Part shown: positions 53,275 through 61,478 of the stretch, one piece after another
Position numbering within the stretch: position 1 is the stretch's first letter
Layout: each line of letters begins with the position of its first letter
Assembly (NCBI RefSeq): GCF_008329965.1
Contig: NZ_CP036150.1
Location: 1,240,001 to 1,304,000 of the forward strand
Direction: 5' to 3'
Source: Oceanispirochaeta crateris
GTDB lineage: Bacteria; Spirochaetota; Spirochaetia; DSM-2461
Length of the DNA stretch: 64,000 nt
The notes under the pieces: model-generated
The model's input: the letters and a program-made list of their open reading frames with translations, nothing else
What the model was told of the DNA's origin: nothing
Database searches by the model: none
Program-made: the position numbers and the translations under genes

Positions 53275-53608
53275 AAAAGGTGTTCTTGGAGAGCAGAGAG
53301 CTACAGATTATCTCTCATCATCAGGATATCAAATTATAAAAAGAAACTTCAGGAAATCCTTCGGAGAAGTCGATATTATAGCTGTAAAGGGAAATAAAAT
53401 TGTTTTTTGTGAAATTAAAAATTGGGATTATATCGGCTGGGAGGATTTACATTTCAGCATAAATACAAGTAAAATCCAGAGGATAAAGAGGGTTGCAACT
53501 CTTTTTCTTCAACAGAATCCGGATTATGATGGTTATCATGTCGGTTTCGATTTGATTCTTTTGTCAAGGAGGATGAAAGTTTTGAATCATATTGAGGATT
53601 TTATCTAG
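53261..53608 (+). CDS. YraN/UPF0102 family protein
   Basis: 115 residues. KGVLGEQRATDYLSSSGYQI begins the family and GEVDIIAVKGNKIVFCEIKN is the PD-(D/E)xK nuclease-like core (D, E and K all present). The biochemical role of YraN proteins is not settled; a link to DNA repair or uptake is suggested by the fold. It overlaps the HD-GYP gene and is followed by two small genes. Confidence 0.9.
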   Translation: MIQHKKGVLGEQRATDYLSSSGYQIIKRNFRKSFGEVDIIAVKGNKIVFCEIKNWDYIGWEDLHFSINTSKIQRIKRVATLFLQQNPDYDGYHVGFDLILLSRRMKVLNHIEDFI

Positions 53609-53624
53609 GGAGAAGGAGCTCCGA

Positions 53625-53789
53625 ATGGTAAGAATCGCGAAAAATACAGATCCAAAAAAACTCAAGGAATTAAAGTCCAAAATATTGGAACAAGATTATC
53701 TTGATTTAGCAATTACAAGGATCGCATTGACATTAACAAATGAAATTGTTCATATGAACGAGGATAAAAGTGGCATCAAATTCCAATAG
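53625..53789 (+). CDS. Small helical protein of unknown function
   Basis: 54 residues from ATG 53625 (GGAG six bases upstream); a frame opening at 53592 overlaps yraN. The protein is charged and mainly helical (DPKKLKELKSKILEQDYLDL, ALTLTNEIVHMNEDK) with no membrane segment. It overlaps the next small gene by 20 bases. Family unknown. Confidence 0.6.
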   Translation: MVRIAKNTDPKKLKELKSKILEQDYLDLAITRIALTLTNEIVHMNEDKSGIKFQ

Positions 53790-54165
53790 TAGCCGTCCCC
53801 CCCGGAAAAACAATAGAAACCGGAACTATAAGGGAAGGAAGAAGACCAGTCAGACAATTAGCTACACCGGCCCTGCGGTGAGTTGTTCTCTGTGTGAAAA
53901 GAATATCAGAGACCTCAGCTCCGCCATCAAAGAAAGAGATTCAGGTCTCCCGGCCCATTTTGACTGTATCATCAAGAAAATTGCAGAAAATGAGACGCTC
54001 AAAGAACAGGAAAAGATTGTCTATCTTGGAAGTGGTAAATTTGCTGTTATTCAAACAGAAAACAATCAGAATAAGAATTTCAAGATTGTAAGAGAAATTG
54101 AATACGAGGAAAAAGAAGAGGATCCTCCAGAATGGAGAGGATCACTTAAGAAAGAAATTCTATAA
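53770..54165 (+). CDS. Small basic protein with Cys pair, possibly RNA-binding
   Basis: 131 residues starting at GTG, GAGG upstream. The first 30 residues are rich in Asn, Arg and Lys (SSRPPRKNNRNRNYKGRKK), a disordered tail that would bind nucleic acid. CSLCEKNI, then a Cys in PAHFDCIIKK and a Lys/Glu-rich end follow; the CxxC and single later Cys could bind zinc. No family named. It overlaps the small helical gene; the operon ends at the terminator at 54185. Confidence 0.6.
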   Translation: MASNSNSSRPPRKNNRNRNYKGRKKTSQTISYTGPAVSCSLCEKNIRDLSSAIKERDSGLPAHFDCIIKKIAENETLKEQEKIVYLGSGKFAVIQTENNQNKNFKIVREIEYEEKEEDPPEWRGSLKKEIL

Positions 54166-54184
54166 GGATTCTATTGTATTCAAA

Positions 54185-54212
54185 AAAAAGCCACCTCTTG
54201 GGTGGCTTTTTT
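54185..54212. terminator. Bidirectional intrinsic terminator
   Basis: GCCACC (54190-54195), loop TCTTG, GGTGGC (54201-54206), with an A run before and a T run after, so it ends both the operon from 52135 and the convergent gene that stops at 54233. Confidence 0.9.
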
Positions 54213-54232
54213 ATTTCCAGAACTCTATGAAA

Positions 54233-54934
54233 TCAAAAGTCCTGTAGATCTTTCAACAATTCAAATGCTTTTTTACGTACAACGGTGATGTATCCACTTC
54301 TAGGGTCTGCAATCTTTGTCAATTCTTCAAAGACCCTGATATCATCAATTCCATCACTGTCATCCGCCAAATTTTCAACGGCTAAAATAAAAGCATTGGC
54401 AAAATTATTATCTTTATTCAGAGCTGTTTGAGAACGCATGGCATCGGCGAGAACAGCCATGGCCACTCCATTGTCATCAGTACCAACCTTAGAAATAGCC
54501 ACAACAGCCTCTGCCAGAACCATAGGCTCGTTATCAGTTAAGAGTACGGTGATAAGCGATTCACGTGCAAAATCCCCTCCGACTTCACCCAGTAATCTCA
54601 CGGCCTCTTTACGAACCATGGGAAAGTTGTTAATAACAGCTCCCTGTTCGATGACCTGATTGCTAATGCCCTCTGTTCCCAAGCTGCTAAGGATTCCAAC
54701 CATTTCTCTATTATCGGGGTCTACATCACCATCTGATATCATTTTCTCAATGTCTTGAATGGCGATCATCTTCATGTCACGATCCACAGAGTCTGCCTCA
54801 GCCTTGATAATTTTAACTTTAACCTGACTCTTTAAATACAACTCTTCAATTGTCTGCTCATCTTCCTGAGCAGCAAGATTCATCGTTAGAAGGATAGAAA
54901 ACAGAAGGACAGCACCCAGCTTAAATTTATTCAT
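54233..54934 (-). CDS. Secreted HEAT-repeat protein
   Basis: 233 residues from ATG 54934 with GGGAGA upstream; a longer frame from 54964 lacks a signal-peptide-like start. Signal peptide ends NLAAQ. Four or five HEAT-like helical pairs follow (VRKEAVRLLGEVGGDFAR, PMVLAEAVVAISKVGTDD, VVRKKAFELLKDLQDF). HEAT repeats bind proteins, so it is probably a periplasmic adaptor. It is divergent from nothing; a lipoprotein gene lies upstream on the same strand. Confidence 0.75.
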   Translation of the reverse strand: MNKFKLGAVLLFSILLTMNLAAQEDEQTIEELYLKSQVKVKIIKAEADSVDRDMKMIAIQDIEKMISDGDVDPDNREMVGILSSLGTEGISNQVIEQGAVINNFPMVRKEAVRLLGEVGGDFARESLITVLLTDNEPMVLAEAVVAISKVGTDDNGVAMAVLADAMRSQTALNKDNNFANAFILAVENLADDSDGIDDIRVFEELTKIADPRSGYITVVRKKAFELLKDLQDF

Positions 54935-54976
54935 TTTAATTTCTCCCACTTTAATTATATTCATTATACGTATATT

Positions 54977-55558
54977 TTACCAAACACTAATTAACCATTT
55001 ACCATCAACATTTTCTAATTCATAAAGGATTGTTCTTTTTTCTCTAAACAAAGTATAGGCAGTAATATGATTATCATCCATAAAAACAATATCATCCAAG
55101 ACAGCCTTTGATCGACTAGGGACAACTACCCATTCAAAATAATCCTTTAAAGTTCCAAGCACTATATTATTATCGGCCAGAATTTCAGATTGCTCAGAAA
55201 TCTGTTTTAATTTCTCTTTATCGTTATATGTTTGAATGTAATTATCCGAGAGGAATAATTTCCATTTGTCATAATTTTCATCAGAAATAATTTCATTAAG
55301 ATTTTCAATAAGTTCCTTCATTTCATTGAATGTTTGTTCGTACAGAGCAGCAGAGACTGCAAACCCTGTTTCGTTATTAACAATGACCTCTTCTTCAACG
55401 GTCTTTTCTGCGACGAGAGGCTCTTCTACGCTTTTAATGTCCTCCTCTGCTGGTTCAACCTGAACAGTCTGTTCTTCAGCCACAGGTTCGACTGTTTTAC
55501 AGGAGAAAAATGCAAAGATTAATATCATCATCCAATAGACAGGTGTTATTTTTTTCAT
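54977..55558 (-). CDS. Predicted lipoprotein of unknown function
   Basis: 193 residues. The leader ends FAFFSCKT, a lipobox Cys at about 20. Residues 25-60 are Glu/Val-rich and disordered. The C-terminal domain (about 70-193) resembles an NTF2-like alpha+beta cone: a long helix pair (FNEMKELIENLNEIISDENY, YNDKEKLKQISEQSEIL), then strands ending YELENVDGKWLISVW. Possibly a periplasmic binding domain. Same strand as the HEAT-repeat gene, 42 bases apart. Confidence 0.65.
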   Translation of the reverse strand: MKKITPVYWMMILIFAFFSCKTVEPVAEEQTVQVEPAEEDIKSVEEPLVAEKTVEEEVIVNNETGFAVSAALYEQTFNEMKELIENLNEIISDENYDKWKLFLSDNYIQTYNDKEKLKQISEQSEILADNNIVLGTLKDYFEWVVVPSRSKAVLDDIVFMDDNHITAYTLFREKRTILYELENVDGKWLISVW

Positions 55559-55727
55559 GAAATTAGTCTATCCATTTAAACAGAGAATGTCAAAATAAAT
55601 TCTACATATAAATAATTTATTTGTTTTCACTCGGAGTTTTAATCCTTTATTTTTTCCGCAGATTTGCTAAAATTTACAATATTTGTTTGTGTTGATTACC
55701 AGCTGCAAAATCATTAAGATAAACAGC

Positions 55728-56222
55728 ATGGTAAAAGCAGTGTTTCCCGGTTCATTTGATCCACCGACCAATGGACATTTAAATTTGATCAAAAGAGGAT
55801 CTCAACTCTTTGATTCCCTGGATGTTGTTATTTCCGTAAACTATCAAAAGAAATATCTACTGACTCCAGAAGAAAGGTTTACTCTAATAAATGATATGAT
55901 AGAGGACATACCCAATGTGACGGTCACCCTTTGGGACAGGTTGATAGTCGACTACGCTCATAACAATAATATTGGTGTTATAATGAGAGGCGTACGTGCT
56001 GTGGATGATTTTGGGTACGAATTTGAACTATCCATGCTGAATAAGCAGCTGAATCCGCAAGTTGAAACGATTTTTCTTCCTACGGATCAGAAGTATTTTG
56101 TCCTACGGTCTTCCTCCATCAAAGAACTTGTGCAGCTAGGGGCGGATGTGAGTAAAATGATCCCCCTTAATGTAGAAAAACTTCTGAGAGAAAAAATATT
56201 TGATAAGGGTAAAATTAATTAA
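55728..56222 (+). CDS. coaD: Phosphopantetheine adenylyltransferase
   Basis: 164 residues from ATG 55728; an earlier in-frame opening at 55683 adds an unlikely N-terminus. AVFPGSFDPPTNGHLNLIKR holds the TxGH motif, then RGVRAVDDFGYEFELSMLNK, then VLRSSSIKEL (the ISSTxIR region, here SSSIKE). It transfers AMP to 4'-phosphopantetheine in CoA synthesis. Divergent from the lipoprotein gene; rpmF promoter lies just downstream. Confidence 0.95.
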   Translation: MVKAVFPGSFDPPTNGHLNLIKRGSQLFDSLDVVISVNYQKKYLLTPEERFTLINDMIEDIPNVTVTLWDRLIVDYAHNNNIGVIMRGVRAVDDFGYEFELSMLNKQLNPQVETIFLPTDQKYFVLRSSSIKELVQLGADVSKMIPLNVEKLLREKIFDKGKIN

Positions 56223-56254
56223 AAAGCTAATTTATTTTAACAGATGTGGATACC

Positions 56255-56283
56255 TTGACAAAAAAAAGAGGACGTACTATATT
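56255..56283 (+). promoter_or_regulatory. Promoter of the rpmF-acpP operon
   Basis: TTGACA at 56255-56260, perfect, and TATATT at 56278-56283, spacer 17. Start near 56290; AGGAGAGG precedes the rpmF ATG. Confidence 0.85.
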
Positions 56284-56317
56284 CTTCCAGTCAATAACAG
56301 CCAGGAGAGGATTATAA

Positions 56318-56506
56318 ATGGCAGTACCAAAATATAAAACATCAAAAGCAAGGTCCAAAAGAAGACGTACCATTAACATGAGAATGGGCGTTCCTACTTT
56401 GGTATCCTGCAGTAACTGCGGAAATAAAGTTCTTAGACACAGAGTTTGTCCTAAGTGTGGTTTCTACAAGGGTAATCAGATTATTGAGCCTCAGGATATG
56501 GCTTAA
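56318..56506 (+). CDS. rpmF: 50S ribosomal protein L32
   Basis: 62 residues. VPKYKTSKARSKRRRTINM is the N-terminal family block, followed by CSNCGNKVLRHRVCPKCGFY, the four-cysteine zinc ribbon form of L32. Next to acpP as in many bacteria, though fabH and plsX are absent here. Confidence 0.95.
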   Translation: MAVPKYKTSKARSKRRRTINMRMGVPTLVSCSNCGNKVLRHRVCPKCGFYKGNQIIEPQDMA

Positions 56507-56523
56507 TTTCAAGGAGTCTTACG

Positions 56524-56763
56524 ATGGATGAATTATTCGAAAAACTGAAGAATCTTATTGCTGAAAAATTGGAAGTGGAAGAGGATAAAATTACTCTTGA
56601 CGCACGCTTTAGAGAAGACCTCGGAGCGGACAGTCTGGACACATATGAACTCCTTTATGCTATCGATTCTGAAATGGGTGTATCCGTACCCGATGAAAAA
56701 GCAACAGAATTTGAAAAAGTTTCTGATGCTCTTGATTTCATTAAAGCAGAACTTGGTAAATAA
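56524..56763 (+). CDS. acpP: Acyl carrier protein
   Basis: 79 residues, acidic. FREDLGADSLDTYELLYAID carries the DSL serine that takes the phosphopantetheine arm. It carries acyl chains in fatty-acid synthesis. CAAGGAG precedes the start; coaD, whose product supplies the precursor, lies upstream. Confidence 0.95.
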   Translation: MDELFEKLKNLIAEKLEVEEDKITLDARFREDLGADSLDTYELLYAIDSEMGVSVPDEKATEFEKVSDALDFIKAELGK

Positions 56764-56775
56764 TCGAATCCAACA

Positions 56776-57528
56776 GTGAAACTTTTTTCTACAACACAGG
56801 GCATAGTTTCTATGCCCTGTACTCTTTTAAGAAAGAAAGAATTATTAATCTTCGAAAAATCAGCTGGAATAAAATTCAAAAACCACGATCTTCTTAATCT
56901 GGCGTTCTGTCATAGATCTTACACGAATGAGCATCAGGATCAATTTGAAAATAATGAAAAACTTGAATTTCTAGGTGATTCTATCCTCGGGCTTGTCGTT
57001 TCGGACTATCTATATAATTATCTCCCCGATAAGGCAGAGGGTGACTTGGCCCGAATTAAATCCTTTGTAGTCAGCGAAGAAAGCTTAGCCGAACTGTCAC
57101 ATCAACTTGAAATTGAAAAATATTTATTGATGGGGAAGGGTGAAGAAAATTCTGGCGGACGTCTCAAAAAAGCAATACTAGCAGATGCAATGGAAGCTAT
57201 TTTCGGAGCCTACTACCTAGATGTTGGCTTTAAAGAGGTTGCTCGATTTATCTCAACATTGCTCATTCCACAAATTGAGAAAGTTCTTGAAAAAAAACAT
57301 AAGCGTGATTTTAAGACATTACTTCAGGAATTTTGCCAAAAGACATATAAAATATATCCACGGTATACTGTGATTAAAAAATCAGGGCCCGATCATAATA
57401 AAACTTTTTGGATTGAAGTCAATGTTAATGACATATCCTATGGTCCGGGTGTAGGAAAGAATAAAAAAGAAGCGGAACAAAAAGCCGCGAAACAGGCCTA
57501 TCTCACACTCAATCCTGAAGATAAATAA
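56776..57528 (+). CDS. rnc: Ribonuclease III
   Basis: About 250 residues if GTG 56776 is used, about 238 from ATG 56812; neither has a convincing ribosome site, so the start is uncertain. Motifs: LAFCHRSYTNEH, NEKLEFLGDSILGLVVSDYL (catalytic signature), DAMEAIFGAYYLD, then the dsRNA-binding domain (DFKTLLQEFCQKTYKIYPRY, GVGKNKKEAEQKAAKQAYL). It cuts double-stranded RNA and matures rRNA. A perfect hairpin spans 56796-56820 at its 5' end. Five bases before the convergent cca stop. Confidence 0.95.
   Translation: MKLFSTTQGIVSMPCTLLRKKELLIFEKSAGIKFKNHDLLNLAFCHRSYTNEHQDQFENNEKLEFLGDSILGLVVSDYLYNYLPDKAEGDLARIKSFVVSEESLAELSHQLEIEKYLLMGKGEENSGGRLKKAILADAMEAIFGAYYLDVGFKEVARFISTLLIPQIEKVLEKKHKRDFKTLLQEFCQKTYKIYPRYTVIKKSGPDHNKTFWIEVNVNDISYGPGVGKNKKEAEQKAAKQAYLTLNPEDK
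56796..56820 (+). promoter_or_regulatory. Perfect 11-bp hairpin at the 5' end of rnc
   Basis: ACAGGGCATAG (56796-56806), loop TTT, CTATGCCCTGT (56810-56820). It overlaps one possible rnc start codon (ATG 56812). As RNA it could limit ribosome access or be cut by RNase III, as with autoregulated rnc leaders in E. coli. No T run follows, so it is not a standard terminator. Confidence 0.5.
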
Positions 57529-57533
57529 CCATT

Positions 57534-58910
57534 TTATTTGAGTGTTTTTGAATACTTTGAAGCTATATCTAAGAGTGTAGCCTTATTATTCTGTTTAGGA
57601 TCATCTAAAACTGTTTCAAGTAAATAATCCAGAATATGACCTACCATAGGACCGCCCTTAATACCCGTGGCCGTCATAACATCCTTTCCGTTGACTGCCA
57701 GGTCTTTCACAGAAAAGGCATTCTCTTCTTCCAATATCGCAGCGACTCGCAGCTTCAACTCTCGCAAGCCATACCCATCTTCTGGAATGGAGCCACGGGT
57801 CATCCCTTGAATATCGGCTTCACGAAGCGCATACTGATCACTCATATAGGATAATTCAATCTTCCTAATGAAACGTCTAACAGCAGAATCACTCCAGTTT
57901 TCGGTGTAATGAAACATATGGTTCTGAATCAGTTGGAGGATCCTCTTCATTTTGTTCTTGGGAAATCTGTAACGGTTCATAATTGATTGGGCAATCTTAA
58001 CAGATTCCATCTCATGATTATAGAAAGTAGGGATTCCATCGTCACCAATGCTTCTAACAGCAGGTTTTCCAAGATCATGAAAAAGAGCAGCAAAACGGAC
58101 ATCAGAATTTTCAGGTGATGCTGCATCACAGCTTCTCAGCAGATGCTCAAACACATCAAATTCATGAGCCCCCTTTTGACCGACTCCAATGCAAAGACTC
58201 AGTTCGGGAAGAATCAGAGGAAGTATGCCAGTTTCCTGAAAGAGATGGAATGATAAAGAAGGCTTGTCTGTCTTCATAATTTTGAGAAATTCTTCATAAA
58301 TTCGTTCAGCCGATAGATCCTGAATATTGGAAAGACAATTTTTAATCCCTTCAATCGTTTCATTCTCTATGGTGAAATTGAGTTGAGAGGCAAAACGGCA
58401 AGCCCTGATGGATCGAAGACCATCTTCCCGGAACCGTTCTTCAGGAACTCCGATTGCTCGTATGATACCAGATTTTAAATCGGCCTCTCCATTATTAGGA
58501 TCATAAATTTTGTTTTCAAGAACATCATAAGCAATTGAATTAATAGTGAAATCTCTTCTTTTCAAATCTTCGGTTAAATCGTCTGTGAATAAAATATCAT
58601 CAGGTCTTCGCCCATCGCTATACTTCCCATCAATCCTGAATGTAGTGATTTCATAGGATTCACTGTTCATCAAAACAGTGACAGTTCCATGTTTAATCCC
58701 GGTAGGAATGACTTTTTTAAATATGGACATGATATCCTCAGGAAGAGCATCTGTACAAAGGTCATAATCCTTGGCAGAAAGACCCAGCAACTGATCTCGA
58801 ACGGCTCCACCTACGAGATAACTTCTAAAACCGGCTTTTTTAATTCTAGAGGAAATGATTTTTACTTCATCAGGAAATTTTATTCTCATTAGATGGAACT
58901 TATCGGTCAT
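57534..58910 (-). CDS. cca: CCA-adding enzyme / poly(A) polymerase family with HD domain
   Basis: About 458 residues from ATG 58910; TTG 58925 and ATG 58889 are alternatives. The nucleotidyltransferase head has YLVGGAVRDQLLGLSAKDYD, the Asp pair, then RRDFTINSIAYD and RFREDGLRSIRACRFAS. The HD domain (ALFHDLGKPAV, then HEMESVKIAQ) and C-terminal helices follow. It adds or repairs the CCA end; the tRNA in this window lacks an encoded CCA, so such an enzyme is needed. Convergent with rnc, and downstream of flaB's terminator on the same strand. Confidence 0.9.
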   Translation of the reverse strand: MTDKFHLMRIKFPDEVKIISSRIKKAGFRSYLVGGAVRDQLLGLSAKDYDLCTDALPEDIMSIFKKVIPTGIKHGTVTVLMNSESYEITTFRIDGKYSDGRRPDDILFTDDLTEDLKRRDFTINSIAYDVLENKIYDPNNGEADLKSGIIRAIGVPEERFREDGLRSIRACRFASQLNFTIENETIEGIKNCLSNIQDLSAERIYEEFLKIMKTDKPSLSFHLFQETGILPLILPELSLCIGVGQKGAHEFDVFEHLLRSCDAASPENSDVRFAALFHDLGKPAVRSIGDDGIPTFYNHEMESVKIAQSIMNRYRFPKNKMKRILQLIQNHMFHYTENWSDSAVRRFIRKIELSYMSDQYALREADIQGMTRGSIPEDGYGLRELKLRVAAILEEENAFSVKDLAVNGKDVMTATGIKGGPMVGHILDYLLETVLDDPKQNNKATLLDIASKYSKTLK

Positions 58911-58933
58911 ACCGCCGGATGTCAATACAAAGC

Positions 58934-58962
58934 AAAAAAAACCCGATCCTAAGACCGGGTTT
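58934..58962 (-). terminator. Intrinsic terminator after flaB
   Basis: On the reverse strand AAACCCG and CGGGTTT arms enclose a short loop, with a T run at 58940-58934 ending the flaB transcript. It lies just before the cca start region. Confidence 0.85.
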
Positions 58963-59002
58963 CTGTAAAGGTTTTGTTGTTTGTATAAATTGTAAGAGAG
59001 GA

Positions 59003-59863
59003 TTACTGTAGCAACTGCAATACCTGCTGTGTTCTCTGATTTGCCTGAGCCAACATAGCATTGCTAGCCTGACCAAGAATTTGATTCTTTGTAAACTCAA
59101 CCGTTTCCTGAGCCATATCAAGGTCTCTGATCCTTGATTCCGAAGCTTGAAGATTTTCAGCACCTACATCGATACCTCTCACAGCCATTTCCAATCTGTT
59201 TTGATAGGCTCCAAGGTCAGCTCTCTGTTTATTGACTCTCTTTAGAGCCATATCAAGAACACCAATATTTCTGTTTGCCTGTTCAGGAGTTGAAATTGAC
59301 ATGATATTACCAGTAGCCACCTGTCTGACACCCAAAGCAGAAGAGTTCATGGTTCCTATAAAAACCTGTTCTCTCTGATCCATATTCGCTCCAATATGAA
59401 ACCACATTGAACTGGTGACTGCATTCTCTCCTGTAGACTGTGCAAATCGTCCAGTGAGCATATTTAGACCATTGAACTGTGCATGGGATGCAACTCTATC
59501 AAGCTCATCAACAAGCTGTGACACTTCAACCTGGATCTGCATTCTATCTTCTGAAGTATAAATCCCGTTGGATGCCTGTACAGCAAGCTCTCTCAGTCTC
59601 TGGAGAACATCACCGGTTTCCTGTAAAAATCCTTCTGCTGTCTGAATGAATGAAATACCATCTGATGCATTTCTAGAAGCCTGATTCAAACCTCTGATTT
59701 GTGAACGCATTTTTTCAGAGACAGCCAATCCTGATGCATCGTCTCCAGCTTTATTGATCCGGGAACCTGATGATAATTTGGCAATACTCTTGGCTGCATT
59801 CGAATCATTGATTGAATTGGCACGTGCTGTATTGAGAGCACTCAAGTTGTGATTAATAATCAT
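59003..59863 (-). CDS. flaB: Flagellin FlaB, core of the periplasmic filament
   Basis: 286 residues. [20 protein letters not shown] begins the D0/D1 flagellin domain; [20 protein letters not shown] and [19 protein letters not shown] are the N-terminal block and the C-terminus [20 protein letters not shown] completes it. The short variable middle is typical of spirochete FlaB. GGAGG precedes the start. No signal peptide, as flagellins leave by the flagellar type III apparatus. No convincing sigma-28 promoter is seen upstream. Confidence 0.97.
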   Translation of the reverse strand: MIINHNLSALNTARANSINDSNAAKSIAKLSSGSRINKAGDDASGLAVSEKMRSQIRGLNQASRNASDGISFIQTAEGFLQETGDVLQRLRELAVQASNGIYTSEDRMQIQVEVSQLVDELDRVASHAQFNGLNMLTGRFAQSTGENAVTSSMWFHIGANMDQREQVFIGTMNSSALGVRQVATGNIMSISTPEQANRNIGVLDMALKRVNKQRADLGAYQNRLEMAVRGIDVGAENLQASESRIRDLDMAQETVEFTKNQILGQASNAMLAQANQRTQQVLQLLQ

Positions 59864-59995
59864 TGTATATCCTCCATGATATAACTTTCATAATGCGAAC
59901 ATCCTTATTCGCTGTTTAAATTTTCGGAACTTGAATATCTTCCTTTAGAGAAATATAATAATTTTTCAAGAATTCATTTTATTCAGGAGCTGATT

Positions 59996-60625
59996 ATGCA
60001 GGGAATCCTTATCACCGGAGGGCAGAGACCTGACTTCAGCAGGATCAAATATCTATTGGAAAAACCGAGCTATGTGATAGCTGCCGATTCGGGACTAGAC
60101 TATTGTTTGGATCATTCTGTCAAGCCGGACTATATACTGGGAGACATGGATTCAATCAGTTCAAAAGAACTCCTAAGAGGATTCAACCCTGAAATTATTG
60201 AGAAACATTATGAAGATAAAGATTTTACAGATACTGAACTGGGTTTAATGCATCTCCAATCAAAGGGCCATTCACCTGTTATTATCATTGGAGGAGGAGG
60301 GGGAAGGTTGGATCATCTGTTGGCAATATCCAATCTTTTTGAACGACAAAATCCCCCTGATCTATGGATTACCCAAGAGGAAGAAGTCCACTACATCCAT
60401 AAGGCCTATAACGGTCATGGTCAGGATAATGAACTGATTTCTTTTTTCCCACTGGGTTCACAGACTGTCAGGATGACCAGTTCTGGCCTGAAATGGCCCC
60501 TGGACAATCTGCACTGGAAGAGAGGAGATGCAGGAATCAGCAACAGATTGACAGGAAAGGAGTTTTCCATAGCAATGACTTCAGGACACCTGATGATGAT
60601 CAGGGAGATTCAGAAGCCTGGCTAA
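59996..60625 (+). CDS. Thiamine pyrophosphokinase
   Basis: 209 residues with AGGAG before ATG. VIAADSGLDYCLDHSVKPDY, LGDMDSIS, YEDKDFTDTELGLMHL and GGGGGRLDHLLAI are the family motifs. It makes thiamine diphosphate from thiamine and ATP. Divergent from flaB; its 3' end overlaps the convergent Band-7-like gene by 26 bases. Confidence 0.9.
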   Translation: MQGILITGGQRPDFSRIKYLLEKPSYVIAADSGLDYCLDHSVKPDYILGDMDSISSKELLRGFNPEIIEKHYEDKDFTDTELGLMHLQSKGHSPVIIIGGGGGRLDHLLAISNLFERQNPPDLWITQEEEVHYIHKAYNGHGQDNELISFFPLGSQTVRMTSSGLKWPLDNLHWKRGDAGISNRLTGKEFSIAMTSGHLMMIREIQKPG

Positions 60626-61478
60626 AGTCCTGAAACAGAGAGGGATCGATTTTTTCCTTATCCAATCCATAATACTGAAGGAGTACAGGAAACTCGCTGA
60701 GAACTTCTCCATATTGCCTAAGAAGGTCCATTTTTCTTGAAGTGACTGTCTCTAGCTCTGTTTGTATCTGTTCAGTCTTAAGTTCTGCCTGACGGAGAAC
60801 CGCCAATTCTTCTAGAAAGTAGGCTCTTGTTTGCTCATAGAGTTCAATATCCGGATACTGATACGATATAATTCTTAAATCATTGAGCTGATACCTTGGA
60901 TCAGACTCTGAAATCTTGAGACTGAGCATCTTTTCAGCTTCACTTATGCCCTCAAGATTGAGGGAATCCTGATCCTTAAAAAAATCTTGAATAATCTCAT
61001 TTGTTGCCGCAACATACTCTTGATTTCTATCTTCAATAAGCTGGGAATAGTAAGTCCCCGATTCAATGAGAGAGACAAAGCTCTCATCTTTTATTGAAAA
61101 ACGATACTCTACTTCAAATGTATAATGAAAGGCCTCTGGTCGGTTGATATACTGACCATAGAGCTCTCCTGAAGGCAAATACCCAGTCATTGTATACTCT
61201 TCACGGCTGTTTTTTAATTCAATAAAATGAAGTGTCATATTTCCAGGGAATAAGTTCTCCCATCGCCAGACAAATTGACCAGGCGAAATTAACTGATTGT
61301 CATAACCACCGGTTTTCGTATAAACAAGAGCATGAACCCCTTCGGGAATTCTGATCTGAATCCAACCCATATAAAATACAAAAGCGGCAAATACCAGCAC
61401 AATGAGAAAGGAAAGACGATTTTTGAATTTTTTAAACCTTGATTTCCCTTCTTTTTTTACTTTAATTTTCTTAGTCAT
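60600..61478 (-). CDS. Membrane-anchored SPFH/Band-7-like protein
   Basis: 292 residues. A basic N-terminus precedes one membrane segment (about 23-43). The following region (IRIPEGVHALVYTKTGGYDN, LISPGQFVWRWENLFPGN) resembles the start of SPFH/Band-7 domains, where a beta-rich head leads to a long helix (YLEELAVLRQAELKTEQIQT-like region near 220-260). Such proteins form large membrane rings in other bacteria. The family assignment is weak; I base it on layout. Overlaps the HAD gene upstream by eight bases. Confidence 0.6.
   Translation of the reverse strand: MTKKIKVKKEGKSRFKKFKNRLSFLIVLVFAAFVFYMGWIQIRIPEGVHALVYTKTGGYDNQLISPGQFVWRWENLFPGNMTLHFIELKNSREEYTMTGYLPSGELYGQYINRPEAFHYTFEVEYRFSIKDESFVSLIESGTYYSQLIEDRNQEYVAATNEIIQDFFKDQDSLNLEGISEAEKMLSLKISESDPRYQLNDLRIISYQYPDIELYEQTRAYFLEELAVLRQAELKTEQIQTELETVTSRKMDLLRQYGEVLSEFPVLLQYYGLDKEKIDPSLFQDFSQASESP

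Noticed and set aside
58900-59163. Reverse-strand frame overlapping the flaB 3' end
   Set aside because: Shadow of the flaB coding sequence in another frame; no family motif and it runs through the terminator.
59864-59990. Sigma-28 promoter sought upstream of flaB
   Set aside because: The best match (GCGAATAA on the reverse strand) has no properly spaced -35; I could not support a call.
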